From: Pseudomonas sp.
GTDB lineage: Bacteria; Pseudomonadota; Gammaproteobacteria; Pseudomonadales; Pseudomonadaceae
Length of the DNA stretch: 64,000 nt
Direction: 5' to 3'
Assembly: GCF_030690725.1 (NCBI RefSeq)
Contig: NZ_JAUYGD010000068.1
Span: 1-64,000, forward strand
The position numbers were made by a program, and so were the translations under genes. Below are positions 58,501 through 64,000 of the stretch, in pieces (positions within the stretch are counted from its first letter, which is position 1; the number at the start of each line of letters is the position of its first letter). Under the pieces are notes generated by a model. The model was not told where the DNA came from. It worked only from the letters and a program-made list of their open reading frames with translations, and did not search any database.

Positions 58501-61060
58501 CCTGCAAGCGGTGGCACGGGTGCTGCTGGTGGCCCATCGCGGGCCGATCAGCGAGCAGCTGGCGCGTATCCCGCCCTGCCCCAGCGCCGTACCTGCCAGC
58601 ACCGGCAACCACAGTGCGCAGCCTATTCCCATATGCCACACGGCGCCGCTCAGCCCGCTGGAGTTTGCCAATGGCCTGGGCGGTTTCGACCTAGATGGTC
58701 GCGAGTATGTGGTGCGCCTGAACGCCTGGAGCAACACCCCGGCGCCGTGGATCAACGTGATCGCCAACCCGCAGTTCGGCTTTCAGGTCTCGGCCGAAGG
58801 CAGCGGCTACACCTGGGCCGACAACAGCCGGGAAAACCAGCTCACGCCCTGGTCCAACGACCCGGTCAGCGACCCGCCAGGCGAAGCCCTGTATGTGCGC
58901 GACGAAGACAGCCTGGCGCTGTTCAGCCCCACCGCCCAACCGCTGCGCGACAGCGGCCACTATGAAGCGCGGCATGGCTTTGGTTACAGCCGCTTCAGCC
59001 ACCAGGCCAGCGGCATTGCCATGGAGCTGCTGCAGTTCGTGCCGCTGGACGACCCGATCAAGATCTCCCGGCTGACCCTGCGTAACCTCTCCGGCCGGCC
59101 ACGCCGCCTGAGCGTTACCGCCTATGCCGAATGGGTGCTGGGCAGCACACGGGCGGCCAATGCACCGTTTATCCTCAGCCGCCAGGACAGCGCCACCGGT
59201 GCCATCCTGGCACGCAACCCGTGGAGCATCGCCTTTACCGGGCGCAGCGCATTCAGCGACCTGGGCGGCCGGCAAAGCAGCTGGACCGCTGATCGCAGCG
59301 AGTTTATCGGGCGTAACGGTAACCTCACGCAACCCGCCGCACTGGCCCGGCAAATACCGCTAAGCGGCAGCCTGGGCGCGGGGCTCGATCCCTGCACCGC
59401 GCTGCAATGCCAGCTGGAACTGCAGCCGGGGGAAAGCGTTGAAGTGCTCTGGCTGCTCGGCCAATGCGCCAGCGAACAGCAGGCCAGTGCCTTGATTGCG
59501 CAGTATCGCCAGGCCGATCTGGACGCCGTACTGGCCCAGGTGCAGGCGCACTGGCAACGGGTGCTCGGCGCGGTACAGGTGCAAACCCCAAGCCGCGCCA
59601 TGGACATCATGCTCAACGGCTGGCTGCTCTATCAGACCCTGGCCTGCCGCGTCTGGGCGCGCTCGGCGTTCTACCAGGCCAGCGGCGCCTACGGCTTCCG
59701 CGACCAGCTGCAGGACGGCATGGCCCTCACCTTCGCCAGCCCGGCCATGACCCGCGCGCATATCCTGCGCGCGGCCAGCCGCCAGTTTATCGAAGGCGAT
59801 GTGCAGCACTGGTGGCTGCCGCATTCCGGCCAGGGCGTGCGCACGCGCATCTCCGATGACCGGGTGTGGCTGGCCTACGCCACCGCGCAGTACATCCAGT
59901 GCAGCGGCGATGCGGCAATTCTCGATGAGCCGCTGGACTTTCTCGAAGGCCCGCTGCTGGCCGCCGGCGAGCACGATGCGTTCTTCCAGCCGATGCAGGC
60001 CGATGCGCCGGCCTCGCTGTTTGAGCATTGCGCCCGTGGCCTCGACCAGTGCCTGCAACTGACCGGCGAACTGGGCCTGCCGCTGATTGGTGGCGGCGAC
60101 TGGAACGACGGCATGAACCGTGTCGGCGAGCACGGCAAGGGCGAAAGTGTGTGGCTCGGCTGGTTACTGCTGCGCAGCATCGCGCTGTTCAGCCCCTATG
60201 CCGAGGCGCACGACAGCGCCCGCGTGGCCCGCTGGCGAGCGCATGCCGAGCAGCTGCGCCTGGCACTGGAGACCTATGCCTGGGACGGCCAGTGGTACCG
60301 CCGCGCGACCTTCGATGACGGCACCTGGCTCGGCTCGGTACAAAGCAGCGAATGCCGGATCGACTCGATTGCCCAGTCCTGGGCGGTGCTGTCGGCCAGC
60401 GCCGATCCGCTGCGGGCGAATATGGCCATGGCCGCCATGCAGCGCCAGCTGATCCGCGAGGACGACGGCATCGCCCTGCTGTTCACCCCGCCGTTCGACA
60501 AAACCCCACTGGAGCCCGGCTATATCAAGGGCTACCCGCCGGGCCTGCGGGAGAACGGTGGGCAATACAGCCACGCAGCGATGTGGGCGATTCTGGCGTA
60601 CTGCCAGCTCGGCTCGGCCAAGCAGGCGTTCGACCTGTTTGACCTGGTCAACCCGATCAACCACGGCAACAGCCCTGAAGCCTGCCAGCGCTACAAGGTC
60701 GAGCCCTATGTGCTGGCCGCCGATGTTTACGCGGTGGCGCCGCACAACGGGCGCGGCGGCTGGACCTGGTACACCGGGGCGGCCGGCTGGATGTACCGCG
60801 CCGGCGTGGAGGGAATTCTCGGTATTCGCCGCGAGGGTGACTGGCTGCTGCTCAACCCCTGCATTCCGGCCGACTGGCCAGGCTTTAGCGCACGTATCGC
60901 CCTGGCCGGCAGCCATTACCAGATTGAGCTGAGCAACCCGGCACAACGCAGCCAGGGCATTCGCCAGGCCTGGCTGGACGAGCAGCCTATCGATTGCTCA
61001 CAAGGACAGCTGAAAGTGGCGCTGGATGGCGCGGCGCATCGTCTGCGGATCGAGTTATAG
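52556..61060 (+). CDS. ndvB: Cyclic beta-1,2-glucan synthase NdvB
   Basis: The product is 2834 residues, the size of this family. Residues about 395-460 (GYVGAIVGLASLLLGLALYS) and two further clusters near 816-860 and 936-985 are membrane segments. The GT84 domain lies between them, with VITLDADTRLPRDAALRLIG near 622-645 and QHRWTRGDWQLLPWIFG. The C-terminal third carries two GH94-like phosphorylase modules with GGGDWNDGMNRVGEHGKG near 2510. NdvB polymerises UDP-glucose on itself and cyclises the chain; the GH94 part trims length. The glucan is osmoregulatory and linked to biofilm tolerance in Pseudomonas. Phosphoglucomutase, which supplies the precursor, is encoded close by. Confidence 0.97.
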   Translation: MTSVFSALFSRAAAPSPWLDHAPVREELFGIERLEQHACTLAAAQPVSNKPPAVLSLHRRLNDNAKVLLAAYRASAAELANGRGVVPAAEWLLDNYHLVEEQIREIRDDLPPGYYRQLPKLASGPFAGYPRVLGMAWAFIAHTDSHFDPDILQRFLVAYQQVQPLTIGELWAVAITLRIVLIENLRRLADQMTAGRSARADADALASRLLGKDAPHAALDRELHERARTALSEPFAAQLAKRLRDHDPLTTPALGWLEERLGAQGSSIDEVVQHALQRQGASNLTVRNIINSMRLISSIDWAQLFENVSLVDARLGARSDFAAMDFATRNQYRSAIEQLARGSTCSELEVAEQALQASQLAGATEHADPRTSDPGYHLIAEGRLALEQRINFRPPLRLRISRGHIHLGMPGYVGAIVGLASLLLGLALYSLAGQGVTAGWLLALGLLGFLPATEVATALVNRAVSNSFGAMGLPGLELSEGVPSNLRTLIAVPTLLGSKADLLEQIERLEVHHLAGHGGDLTFALLTDGLDADQEHLASDDALLQLASAAIDQLNQRYGPGIAGSRFLLLHRRRQFNPSENVWMGWERKRGKLHELNRLLRGATDTSFTQVPGLSQRVPTDVRYVITLDADTRLPRDAALRLIGKMAHPLNQPRFNTELQRVVGGYAILQPRVTPSLPLQREGSLYQKVFSSPGGMDPYAAAVSDVYQDLFGEGSFTGKGIYDIDAFEAALAGRVGENSMLSHDLFEGVFARAGLASDVEVVEEFPSRYDVAGKRQHRWTRGDWQLLPWIFGPLRGKQALPNIGRWKMLDNLRRSLLAPATLAALGLSWLLPLPAALCASLLLIASLLIPALLPLCFGLLPARAGIRWRSHLGKLRDDLLLALQQSVLNLTFLADQSWRMLDAISRTLTRLLITRRNLLEWTTAAQASISPRLKLLGFYSGMAGGTLLGLLLCAAALLWSPAIWPLVLPFALLWLSAPAIAMRVSRSPRMSKRLLVDPSQTTELRLIARRTWRFFETFVTPADNQLPPDNFQEDPKPVIAHRTSPTNMGLYLLSAIAARDFGWAGTQRTLARLQATLAVMEQLQRHRGHFFNWYDTEDLRPLAPAYVSSVDSGNLAGHLLVVANACEEWLKAPVSADARLGLHDNLHLARAALAALPAAGNERSQQLHELLQQIEAGLNGAQPLHGLLPTLLRLSEKAAQLASGFAPLDTDNQAGDLQFWLQALAQALGDLQQDAELTDSQRITLHDELRSVAEQARNMALGMDFAFLLEPERKLLSIGFCLADNSLDSSCYDLLASEARLASLFAIAKGDVSTRHWFRLGRTATPLGSGSALISWSGSMFEYLMPSLVMRAPAGSLLEQTNRLVVARQAAYGNDLGIPWGISESAYNARDMEQTYQYSNFGVPGLGLKRGLSANRVIAPYATGLATMVDPQGALANYRRLAAKGALGRYGFYEALDFTRTRLPDEQPFAIVRNFMAHHQGMSIVAIANTLHDGQMRARFHREPMIQACELLLQERMPRNVAVAHPRAEEVSACAAEADCTLHNERRLNHFNGNPPVTHLLSNGRYSVMLTASGAGYSRWRDIAITRWQEDSTRDQHGSFIFLWDTRNGTHWSLGAQPSSGNPYDEVVFAEDYASYSRHDGNLTTSLEVLVSGEDDGEVRRVSLTNSGRVAREIELTSYAELVLASAASDNAHPAFSKLFVVTEYLPAFAALIATRRPRSASEQPLWAAHFAVVEGDVSAEPQYESDRAKFLGRSCALHAAAVIRQGQRLSNTVGTVLDPIFSLRQRLLIEPGKIARVAFWTVVAPTREALLDLIDKHHDRSAFERAKTLAWTQAQVQLRHLDMLAAEAADFQRLAAPILYADSRFRAPPASLLRGLGSQSGLWSQGISGDLPIVLLRISDAEDIAQVRQLLRAHEYWRMKRLAVDLVIVNEHASSYLQDLQVAIETAVRSSQSRPRFAAELAQGSVFVLRADLLSGEFREHLQAVARVLLVAHRGPISEQLARIPPCPSAVPASTGNHSAQPIPICHTAPLSPLEFANGLGGFDLDGREYVVRLNAWSNTPAPWINVIANPQFGFQVSAEGSGYTWADNSRENQLTPWSNDPVSDPPGEALYVRDEDSLALFSPTAQPLRDSGHYEARHGFGYSRFSHQASGIAMELLQFVPLDDPIKISRLTLRNLSGRPRRLSVTAYAEWVLGSTRAANAPFILSRQDSATGAILARNPWSIAFTGRSAFSDLGGRQSSWTADRSEFIGRNGNLTQPAALARQIPLSGSLGAGLDPCTALQCQLELQPGESVEVLWLLGQCASEQQASALIAQYRQADLDAVLAQVQAHWQRVLGAVQVQTPSRAMDIMLNGWLLYQTLACRVWARSAFYQASGAYGFRDQLQDGMALTFASPAMTRAHILRAASRQFIEGDVQHWWLPHSGQGVRTRISDDRVWLAYATAQYIQCSGDAAILDEPLDFLEGPLLAAGEHDAFFQPMQADAPASLFEHCARGLDQCLQLTGELGLPLIGGGDWNDGMNRVGEHGKGESVWLGWLLLRSIALFSPYAEAHDSARVARWRAHAEQLRLALETYAWDGQWYRRATFDDGTWLGSVQSSECRIDSIAQSWAVLSASADPLRANMAMAAMQRQLIREDDGIALLFTPPFDKTPLEPGYIKGYPPGLRENGGQYSHAAMWAILAYCQLGSAKQAFDLFDLVNPINHGNSPEACQRYKVEPYVLAADVYAVAPHNGRGGWTWYTGAAGWMYRAGVEGILGIRREGDWLLLNPCIPADWPGFSARIALAGSHYQIELSNPAQRSQGIRQAWLDEQPIDCSQGQLKVALDGAAHRLRIEL

Positions 61061-61420
61061 GTCGGTATTAGAGGGCGCTTCGGCCAGCAGCTCGGCCAGC
61101 TCATCACAGCCACTCTGCACCGTTGCCAAGGCGGCGGCGCAGAGGGCGCGGTAGCGCTGCAGAACAAGCTCACCAGTGGCGGTAAGCTGGGTGCCACCGC
61201 CCTGTTTGCCGCCGGCCAGGGTGCTGACCAGCGGCTGTTTGAAGCTGCGGTTCATGGTTTCCACCAACAGCCAGGCACGCCGATAGGACATGCCCATGGC
61301 GCGCGCGGCGGCGCTGATCGAGCCGTGCTGGGCAATAGCCGCCAACAGCTCGGCCTTACCGGGGCCGATGGCAATATCAGAGCCGTTATGCAGGCGGATT
61401 TTCAGATCAAGACGGTACAT
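61055..61420 (-). CDS. ModE-like winged-helix regulator without MOP domain
   Basis: The product is 121 residues. The LysR/ModE-type winged helix is clear: KAELLAAIAQHGSISAAARA, MGMSYRRAWLLVETMNRSF, VSTLAGGKQGGGTQLTATGE. This ends where full ModE would continue with two molybdate-binding MOP modules, which are absent. Such short forms are found in Pseudomonas and Rhizobium and may bind DNA without direct molybdate sensing. The stop overlaps the end of ndvB by 6 bp on the opposite strand. No molybdate transport genes are in the window, so its target is unknown. Confidence 0.85.
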   Translation of the reverse strand: MYRLDLKIRLHNGSDIAIGPGKAELLAAIAQHGSISAAARAMGMSYRRAWLLVETMNRSFKQPLVSTLAGGKQGGGTQLTATGELVLQRYRALCAAALATVQSGCDELAELLAEAPSNTDL

Positions 61421-61496
61421 GCGGCGACCACAGCGAGGGATACGCTGCGCAGACTAACGCCTGATCAGATCAGGTGAAAGGGACACGTCAGCCAAG

Positions 61497-61591
61497 TGGG
61501 TAGGTTGGGTTGAGGAGCAACGCGACGAAGCCCAACGAGACCTGTCACAGCCTGTTGGGCTTCGCGGCGCTCAACACCAACCTACCCATTG
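61497..61591. repeat. GTAGGTTGGGT palindromic repeat
   Basis: TGGGTAGGTTGGGTTGAG and its partner CTCAACACCAACCTACCCA pair across an inner CGAAGCCCAACG/TGTTGGGCTTCG stem. This gives a long hairpin of the type seen at 263-343 and elsewhere in this genus. It sits between the ModE-like gene promoter region and the DUF3309 gene. Confidence 0.65.
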
Positions 61592-61618
61592 CATGCACAC
61601 GCAATGGCTACATAGCCT

Positions 61619-61777
61619 TTAAATTCGGCCCATTAATAGCAGCACCAACAGCACCACCACCACTACGCCCAAGCCGCCCGTAGGCCCGTAGCCCCAGCTG
61701 CGGCTGTGTGGCCAGGCCGGTATGGCGCCGACCAGCAACAGCACCAGCACGATCAATAAAATGGTACCCAGGCTCAT
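61619..61777 (-). CDS. DUF3309 small membrane peptide
   Basis: The product is 52 residues from the ATG at 61777, with AAGGAG seven bases upstream on the minus strand. It has two hydrophobic stretches, LGTILLIVLVLLLVGAI (residues about 3-19) and LGVVVVVLLVLLLMG (about 36-50), around a PAWPHSRSWGYGPTGG loop. The pattern matches DUF3309, a small inner-membrane protein family of unknown function, often stress-induced. It is too short for most gene finders, and a longer frame in another phase (61608-61832) covers it and is rejected. Confidence 0.85.
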   Translation of the reverse strand: MSLGTILLIVLVLLLVGAIPAWPHSRSWGYGPTGGLGVVVVVLLVLLLMGRI

Positions 61778-61902
61778 GGCGTTCTCCTTGATGAGTTGCA
61801 GCGCGCCGGAACAACAGGTGCCGAGATGGCACCCAAGCGCTCTTTCATCCTGTACGCCACCGCAGCCGCCGTCGGTGCGCTATCGCACCAACGGACGCAG
61901 CT

Positions 61903-63555
61903 CTATTCGCCAGTCAGGGCACCATCGACGATCTGCTGCGCCTCGCTAAAGATACGCTGCAGGTGCGCCGCATCGCGAAAGCTCTCGGCGTAGATCTTGT
62001 AGATGTCTTCGGTGCCCGATGGCCGCGCGGCAAACCAGCCGCCTTCGCTGATCACCTTGATCCCGCCAATCGCCGCGCCATTGCCCGGCGCCTTGTCGAG
62101 CACCTGGGTGATGGCATCACCGGCCAACTCGCGGCTGCTGATCTGCGCCGGCGAGAGTTTGCCCAGGGCTTTTTTCTGCGCAGGTGTCGCCGGTGCGTCG
62201 ATGCGGTCGGCATAGATTGCGCCGAACTCATCGCTCAGACCCTGGTACAGCTCGCCAGGGTCACGGCCGCTGACGGCGGTCATCTCGGCGGCCAGCAGGG
62301 CCAGGGCAATGCCGTCCTTGTCAGTGGTCCAGACCCGGCCATCGCGGCGCAGGAAGGTCGCCCCGGCGCTCTCCTCGCCGCCAAACCCCAGCGAGCCGTC
62401 GAACAGGCCGCCGGCAAACCATTTGAAACCCACTGGTACTTCCTGCAGTGGCCGGCCCAAGCGCGCAGCGACGCGGTCAATCATCGCGCTGCTGACCAGG
62501 GTTTTGCCCACCGCCGCCGTGGCGCTCCACTGCGGGCGGTGCTGGAACAGGTAATCGATGGCCACACTGAGGAAGTGGTTGGCCGGCAGCAAGCCGACGC
62601 TTGGCGCGACGATGCCGTGACGGTCGTAGTCGGTGTCGCAGGCAAAAGCGATGTCGTAACCGTTCTTCAGGCCGATCAGGCGCTGCATGGCATGGCTGGA
62701 GGATGGGTCCATGCGGATCTGCCCATCCCAATCCAGGCTCATAAAGGCGAACTGCGGATCGATAATCTCGCTCACCACATCCAGATTGAGGCCGTACTGC
62801 TCGGCGATGCGCGCCCAGTAATGCACCCCGGCGCCGCCCAATGGGTCGACACCCAGGCGCAGGCCGGCTGCGCGAATCGGGGCGAAGTCGATGACATTAC
62901 CCAGGTCATTCACATAACTGCCGAGGTAATCGTATTCCTGCACATTGGCCGCCTGCCGCGCCTGCGCCAGGGGCATGCGCTTGACCTCACGCAGGCCGCC
63001 TTCCAGCAGCGCATTGGCGCGATTCTGCACCCAGGTGGTGATATCACTGTCGGCCGGGCCGCCATTGGTTGGGTTGTACTTGAAGCCGCCGCTGTCCGGC
63101 GGGTTGTGCGACGGGGTGATGACGATGCCATCGGCAAGGCTAGAGCTGCGGCCCTGGTTGTGCACCAGGATGGCCTGGCTGATCGCTGGCGTCGGGGTGA
63201 ACTCACCGCCAGCGGAGATCATGGTCTGTACGCCATTGGCTGCCAGCACTTCAATCGCGCTGTCCAGCGCCGGTTGCGACAGCGCATGGGTGTCGGCGCC
63301 GATAAACAGCGGGCCGCTGATGCCCTGACTGCTGCGGTAATCACAGATCGCCTGGCTGATCGCCAGCACATGCGCCTGGTTGAAGCTGTGCGCCATGGAG
63401 CTGCCGCGATGCCCGGAGGTGCCAAATGCCACGCGCTGGCTGGCCACGCTCAGGTCCGGCTGCAGATCGTAATAGGCTGCCAGCAGCGCAGAGATATCGG
63501 TCAACAGGGAAGCAGGTGCCGGCTGACCGGCCAAAGGGTGAATACGCGGGCTCAC
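61903..63555 (-). CDS. pgm: Phosphoglucomutase (alpha-D-glucose phosphate-specific)
   Basis: The product is 550 residues, started at a GTG at 63555 with GGAG upstream. The catalytic phosphoserine loop is TPSHNPPDSGG with S149. The metal-binding DTDYDRHG and the sugar-specificity loop GEESAGATFLRRDG are present, as is the C-terminal phosphate loop ARPSGTEDIYKIYAESF. It interconverts glucose-6-phosphate and glucose-1-phosphate, the precursor for UDP-glucose. Near ndvB, this suggests a supply link for cyclic glucan, although genes of this type also serve glycogen and trehalose metabolism. Confidence 0.94.
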   Translation of the reverse strand: MSPRIHPLAGQPAPASLLTDISALLAAYYDLQPDLSVASQRVAFGTSGHRGSSMAHSFNQAHVLAISQAICDYRSSQGISGPLFIGADTHALSQPALDSAIEVLAANGVQTMISAGGEFTPTPAISQAILVHNQGRSSSLADGIVITPSHNPPDSGGFKYNPTNGGPADSDITTWVQNRANALLEGGLREVKRMPLAQARQAANVQEYDYLGSYVNDLGNVIDFAPIRAAGLRLGVDPLGGAGVHYWARIAEQYGLNLDVVSEIIDPQFAFMSLDWDGQIRMDPSSSHAMQRLIGLKNGYDIAFACDTDYDRHGIVAPSVGLLPANHFLSVAIDYLFQHRPQWSATAAVGKTLVSSAMIDRVAARLGRPLQEVPVGFKWFAGGLFDGSLGFGGEESAGATFLRRDGRVWTTDKDGIALALLAAEMTAVSGRDPGELYQGLSDEFGAIYADRIDAPATPAQKKALGKLSPAQISSRELAGDAITQVLDKAPGNGAAIGGIKVISEGGWFAARPSGTEDIYKIYAESFRDAAHLQRIFSEAQQIVDGALTGE

Positions 63556-63943
63556 AACAGGCTCCAGAGGATGGTCGGGCGGTGAAAAGTGCGCCAGTTT
63601 AGCAGCCTGGCTGGCTAAACCGAGCAGGCTTTAAGCCGCATGCACGCTAGGTGCGCTAGCGCACCGACAACGCCCCGACAAGCCATGTATCTAAGATCCC
63701 TGCCCCCGTTATGTGCGCCCGCATGGGATTTGCTCAGAGGTGATTATGGATAGACCAACCCAGCGCCACCTTGCCTTTACGCCCGCACGGCCAGCCTCAG
63801 ACACAGACCGCGCGGCGCCTCCTTGAGCAATAAACCCACCTAGATACACGCAGTTTTCGACGCTCGCGCGGGTCAATCGCCACGGCCGGACGTTGTACGT
63901 TGGAAAGGCTCCAGATAAAGCTCGGCTGCAGTGGAGAGATGAG
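63556..63943. other. Gap between pgm and the window end
   Basis: No convincing gene is seen. It contains the 16-base palindrome GGTGCGCTAGCGCACC (63650-63665) and presumably the divergent promoters of pgm and a possible gene starting near 63944. A frame on the minus strand at 63709-63963 lacks any family feature and overlaps that start. Confidence 0.5.
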
Positions 63944-64000
63944 ATGCACAGGCTTGGATACACCCGCGCAATGACCCGCTGCAGTACCCTGATACTGGCG
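63944..64000 (+). CDS. Possible 5' end of an exported protein, cut by the window end
   Basis: The ATG at 63944 opens a frame of 19 codons to the window end (MHRLGYTRAMTRCSTLILA). The end looks like the start of a hydrophobic signal peptide (CSTLILA). GGAGAG lies seven bases upstream. The alternative start MTRCSTLILA at 63971 is equally possible. No family can be assigned from so short a piece. Confidence 0.35.
   Translation, partial: MHRLGYTRAMTRCSTLILA

Noticed and set aside
61963..63585. A 540-codon plus-strand frame over pgm
   Set aside because: Antisense shadow; phosphoglucomutase motifs are complete on the minus strand.
63709..63963. An 84-codon minus-strand frame near the window end
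   Set aside because: No family features, no ribosome-binding site, and overlap with a more plausible plus-strand start.

Overview
The window is a chromosomal segment of a Gammaproteobacterium, almost certainly Pseudomonas in the broad sense. The evidence is high GC, neighbour pairs that recur in that genus (trxB beside cysZ; sfsA, a class I aminotransferase, dksA and gluQ in a row; folM-folE-folX), a short LOV photoreceptor very close to the P. putida type, and REP-like intergenic repeats. I found no rRNA, tRNA, CRISPR array, prophage or intact insertion sequence. All calls come from reading the sequence and from memory of protein families; no database search was run.

Layout. 1-763 holds degenerate inverted repeats and no convincing gene. 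764-4589 has a monooxygenase-like lipoprotein, a HEPN/nucleotidyltransferase pair with its own operator, a LysR regulator divergent from an azoreductase-like flavoprotein, and a glycine-zipper lipoprotein. 4763-10954 is a run of mostly single genes: methyltransferase, acetyltransferase, Nudix, PAS-GAF-GGDEF, ecotin, quinol-monooxygenase-like protein, MdaB, and a DUF2938 membrane protein divergent from a MerR regulator. 11209-16560 is an unusual operon of a metzincin-like protease, a 99-residue protein and a HAD plus M1-peptidase-like fusion. 16580-18894 carries a CAP-domain protein, a MITE-like element, an unknown protein and a ribosome hibernation factor.

19067-22060 is an ECF42-type sigma factor with a DGPF-DUF899-SnoaL target operon and a matching promoter motif. 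22148-23835 is an ABC-2 exporter. 23996-33338 is mainly lipid and CoA metabolism (FATP-type acyl-CoA synthetase with a divergent AraC regulator, enoyl-CoA hydratase, multifunctional-enzyme-type SDR) plus a TyrR-family sigma-54 activator and a hydrolase/aldolase operon.

34470-41432 is the most coherent functional neighbourhood. It has a short LOV blue-light receptor, a MerR regulator of the LitR/CarH fold that has lost its B12 ligands (class II LitR), a DCC-family protein, a small orphan protein, folM-folE-folX (tetrahydromonapterin synthesis) and an acyl-CoA dehydrogenase. TGTACA-type hexamers cluster in the intergenic regions beside litR, the dehydrogenase, the orphan gene and folM, which suggests one light-responsive regulon.

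41556-52251 is mostly core genes (DUF1244, HopJ-like, trxB, cysZ, sfsA, dksA, gluQ) together with a fatty-acid-hydroxylase/SRPBCC fusion, a LysR regulator and a mannosyltransferase-like protein. 52556-61060 is one 8.5-kb gene for an NdvB-type cyclic beta-1,2-glucan synthase, placed where I would expect cbrA in Pseudomonas. It is followed by a ModE-like regulator, a DUF3309 peptide and phosphoglucomutase, which supplies glucose-1-phosphate for UDP-glucose, the NdvB substrate.
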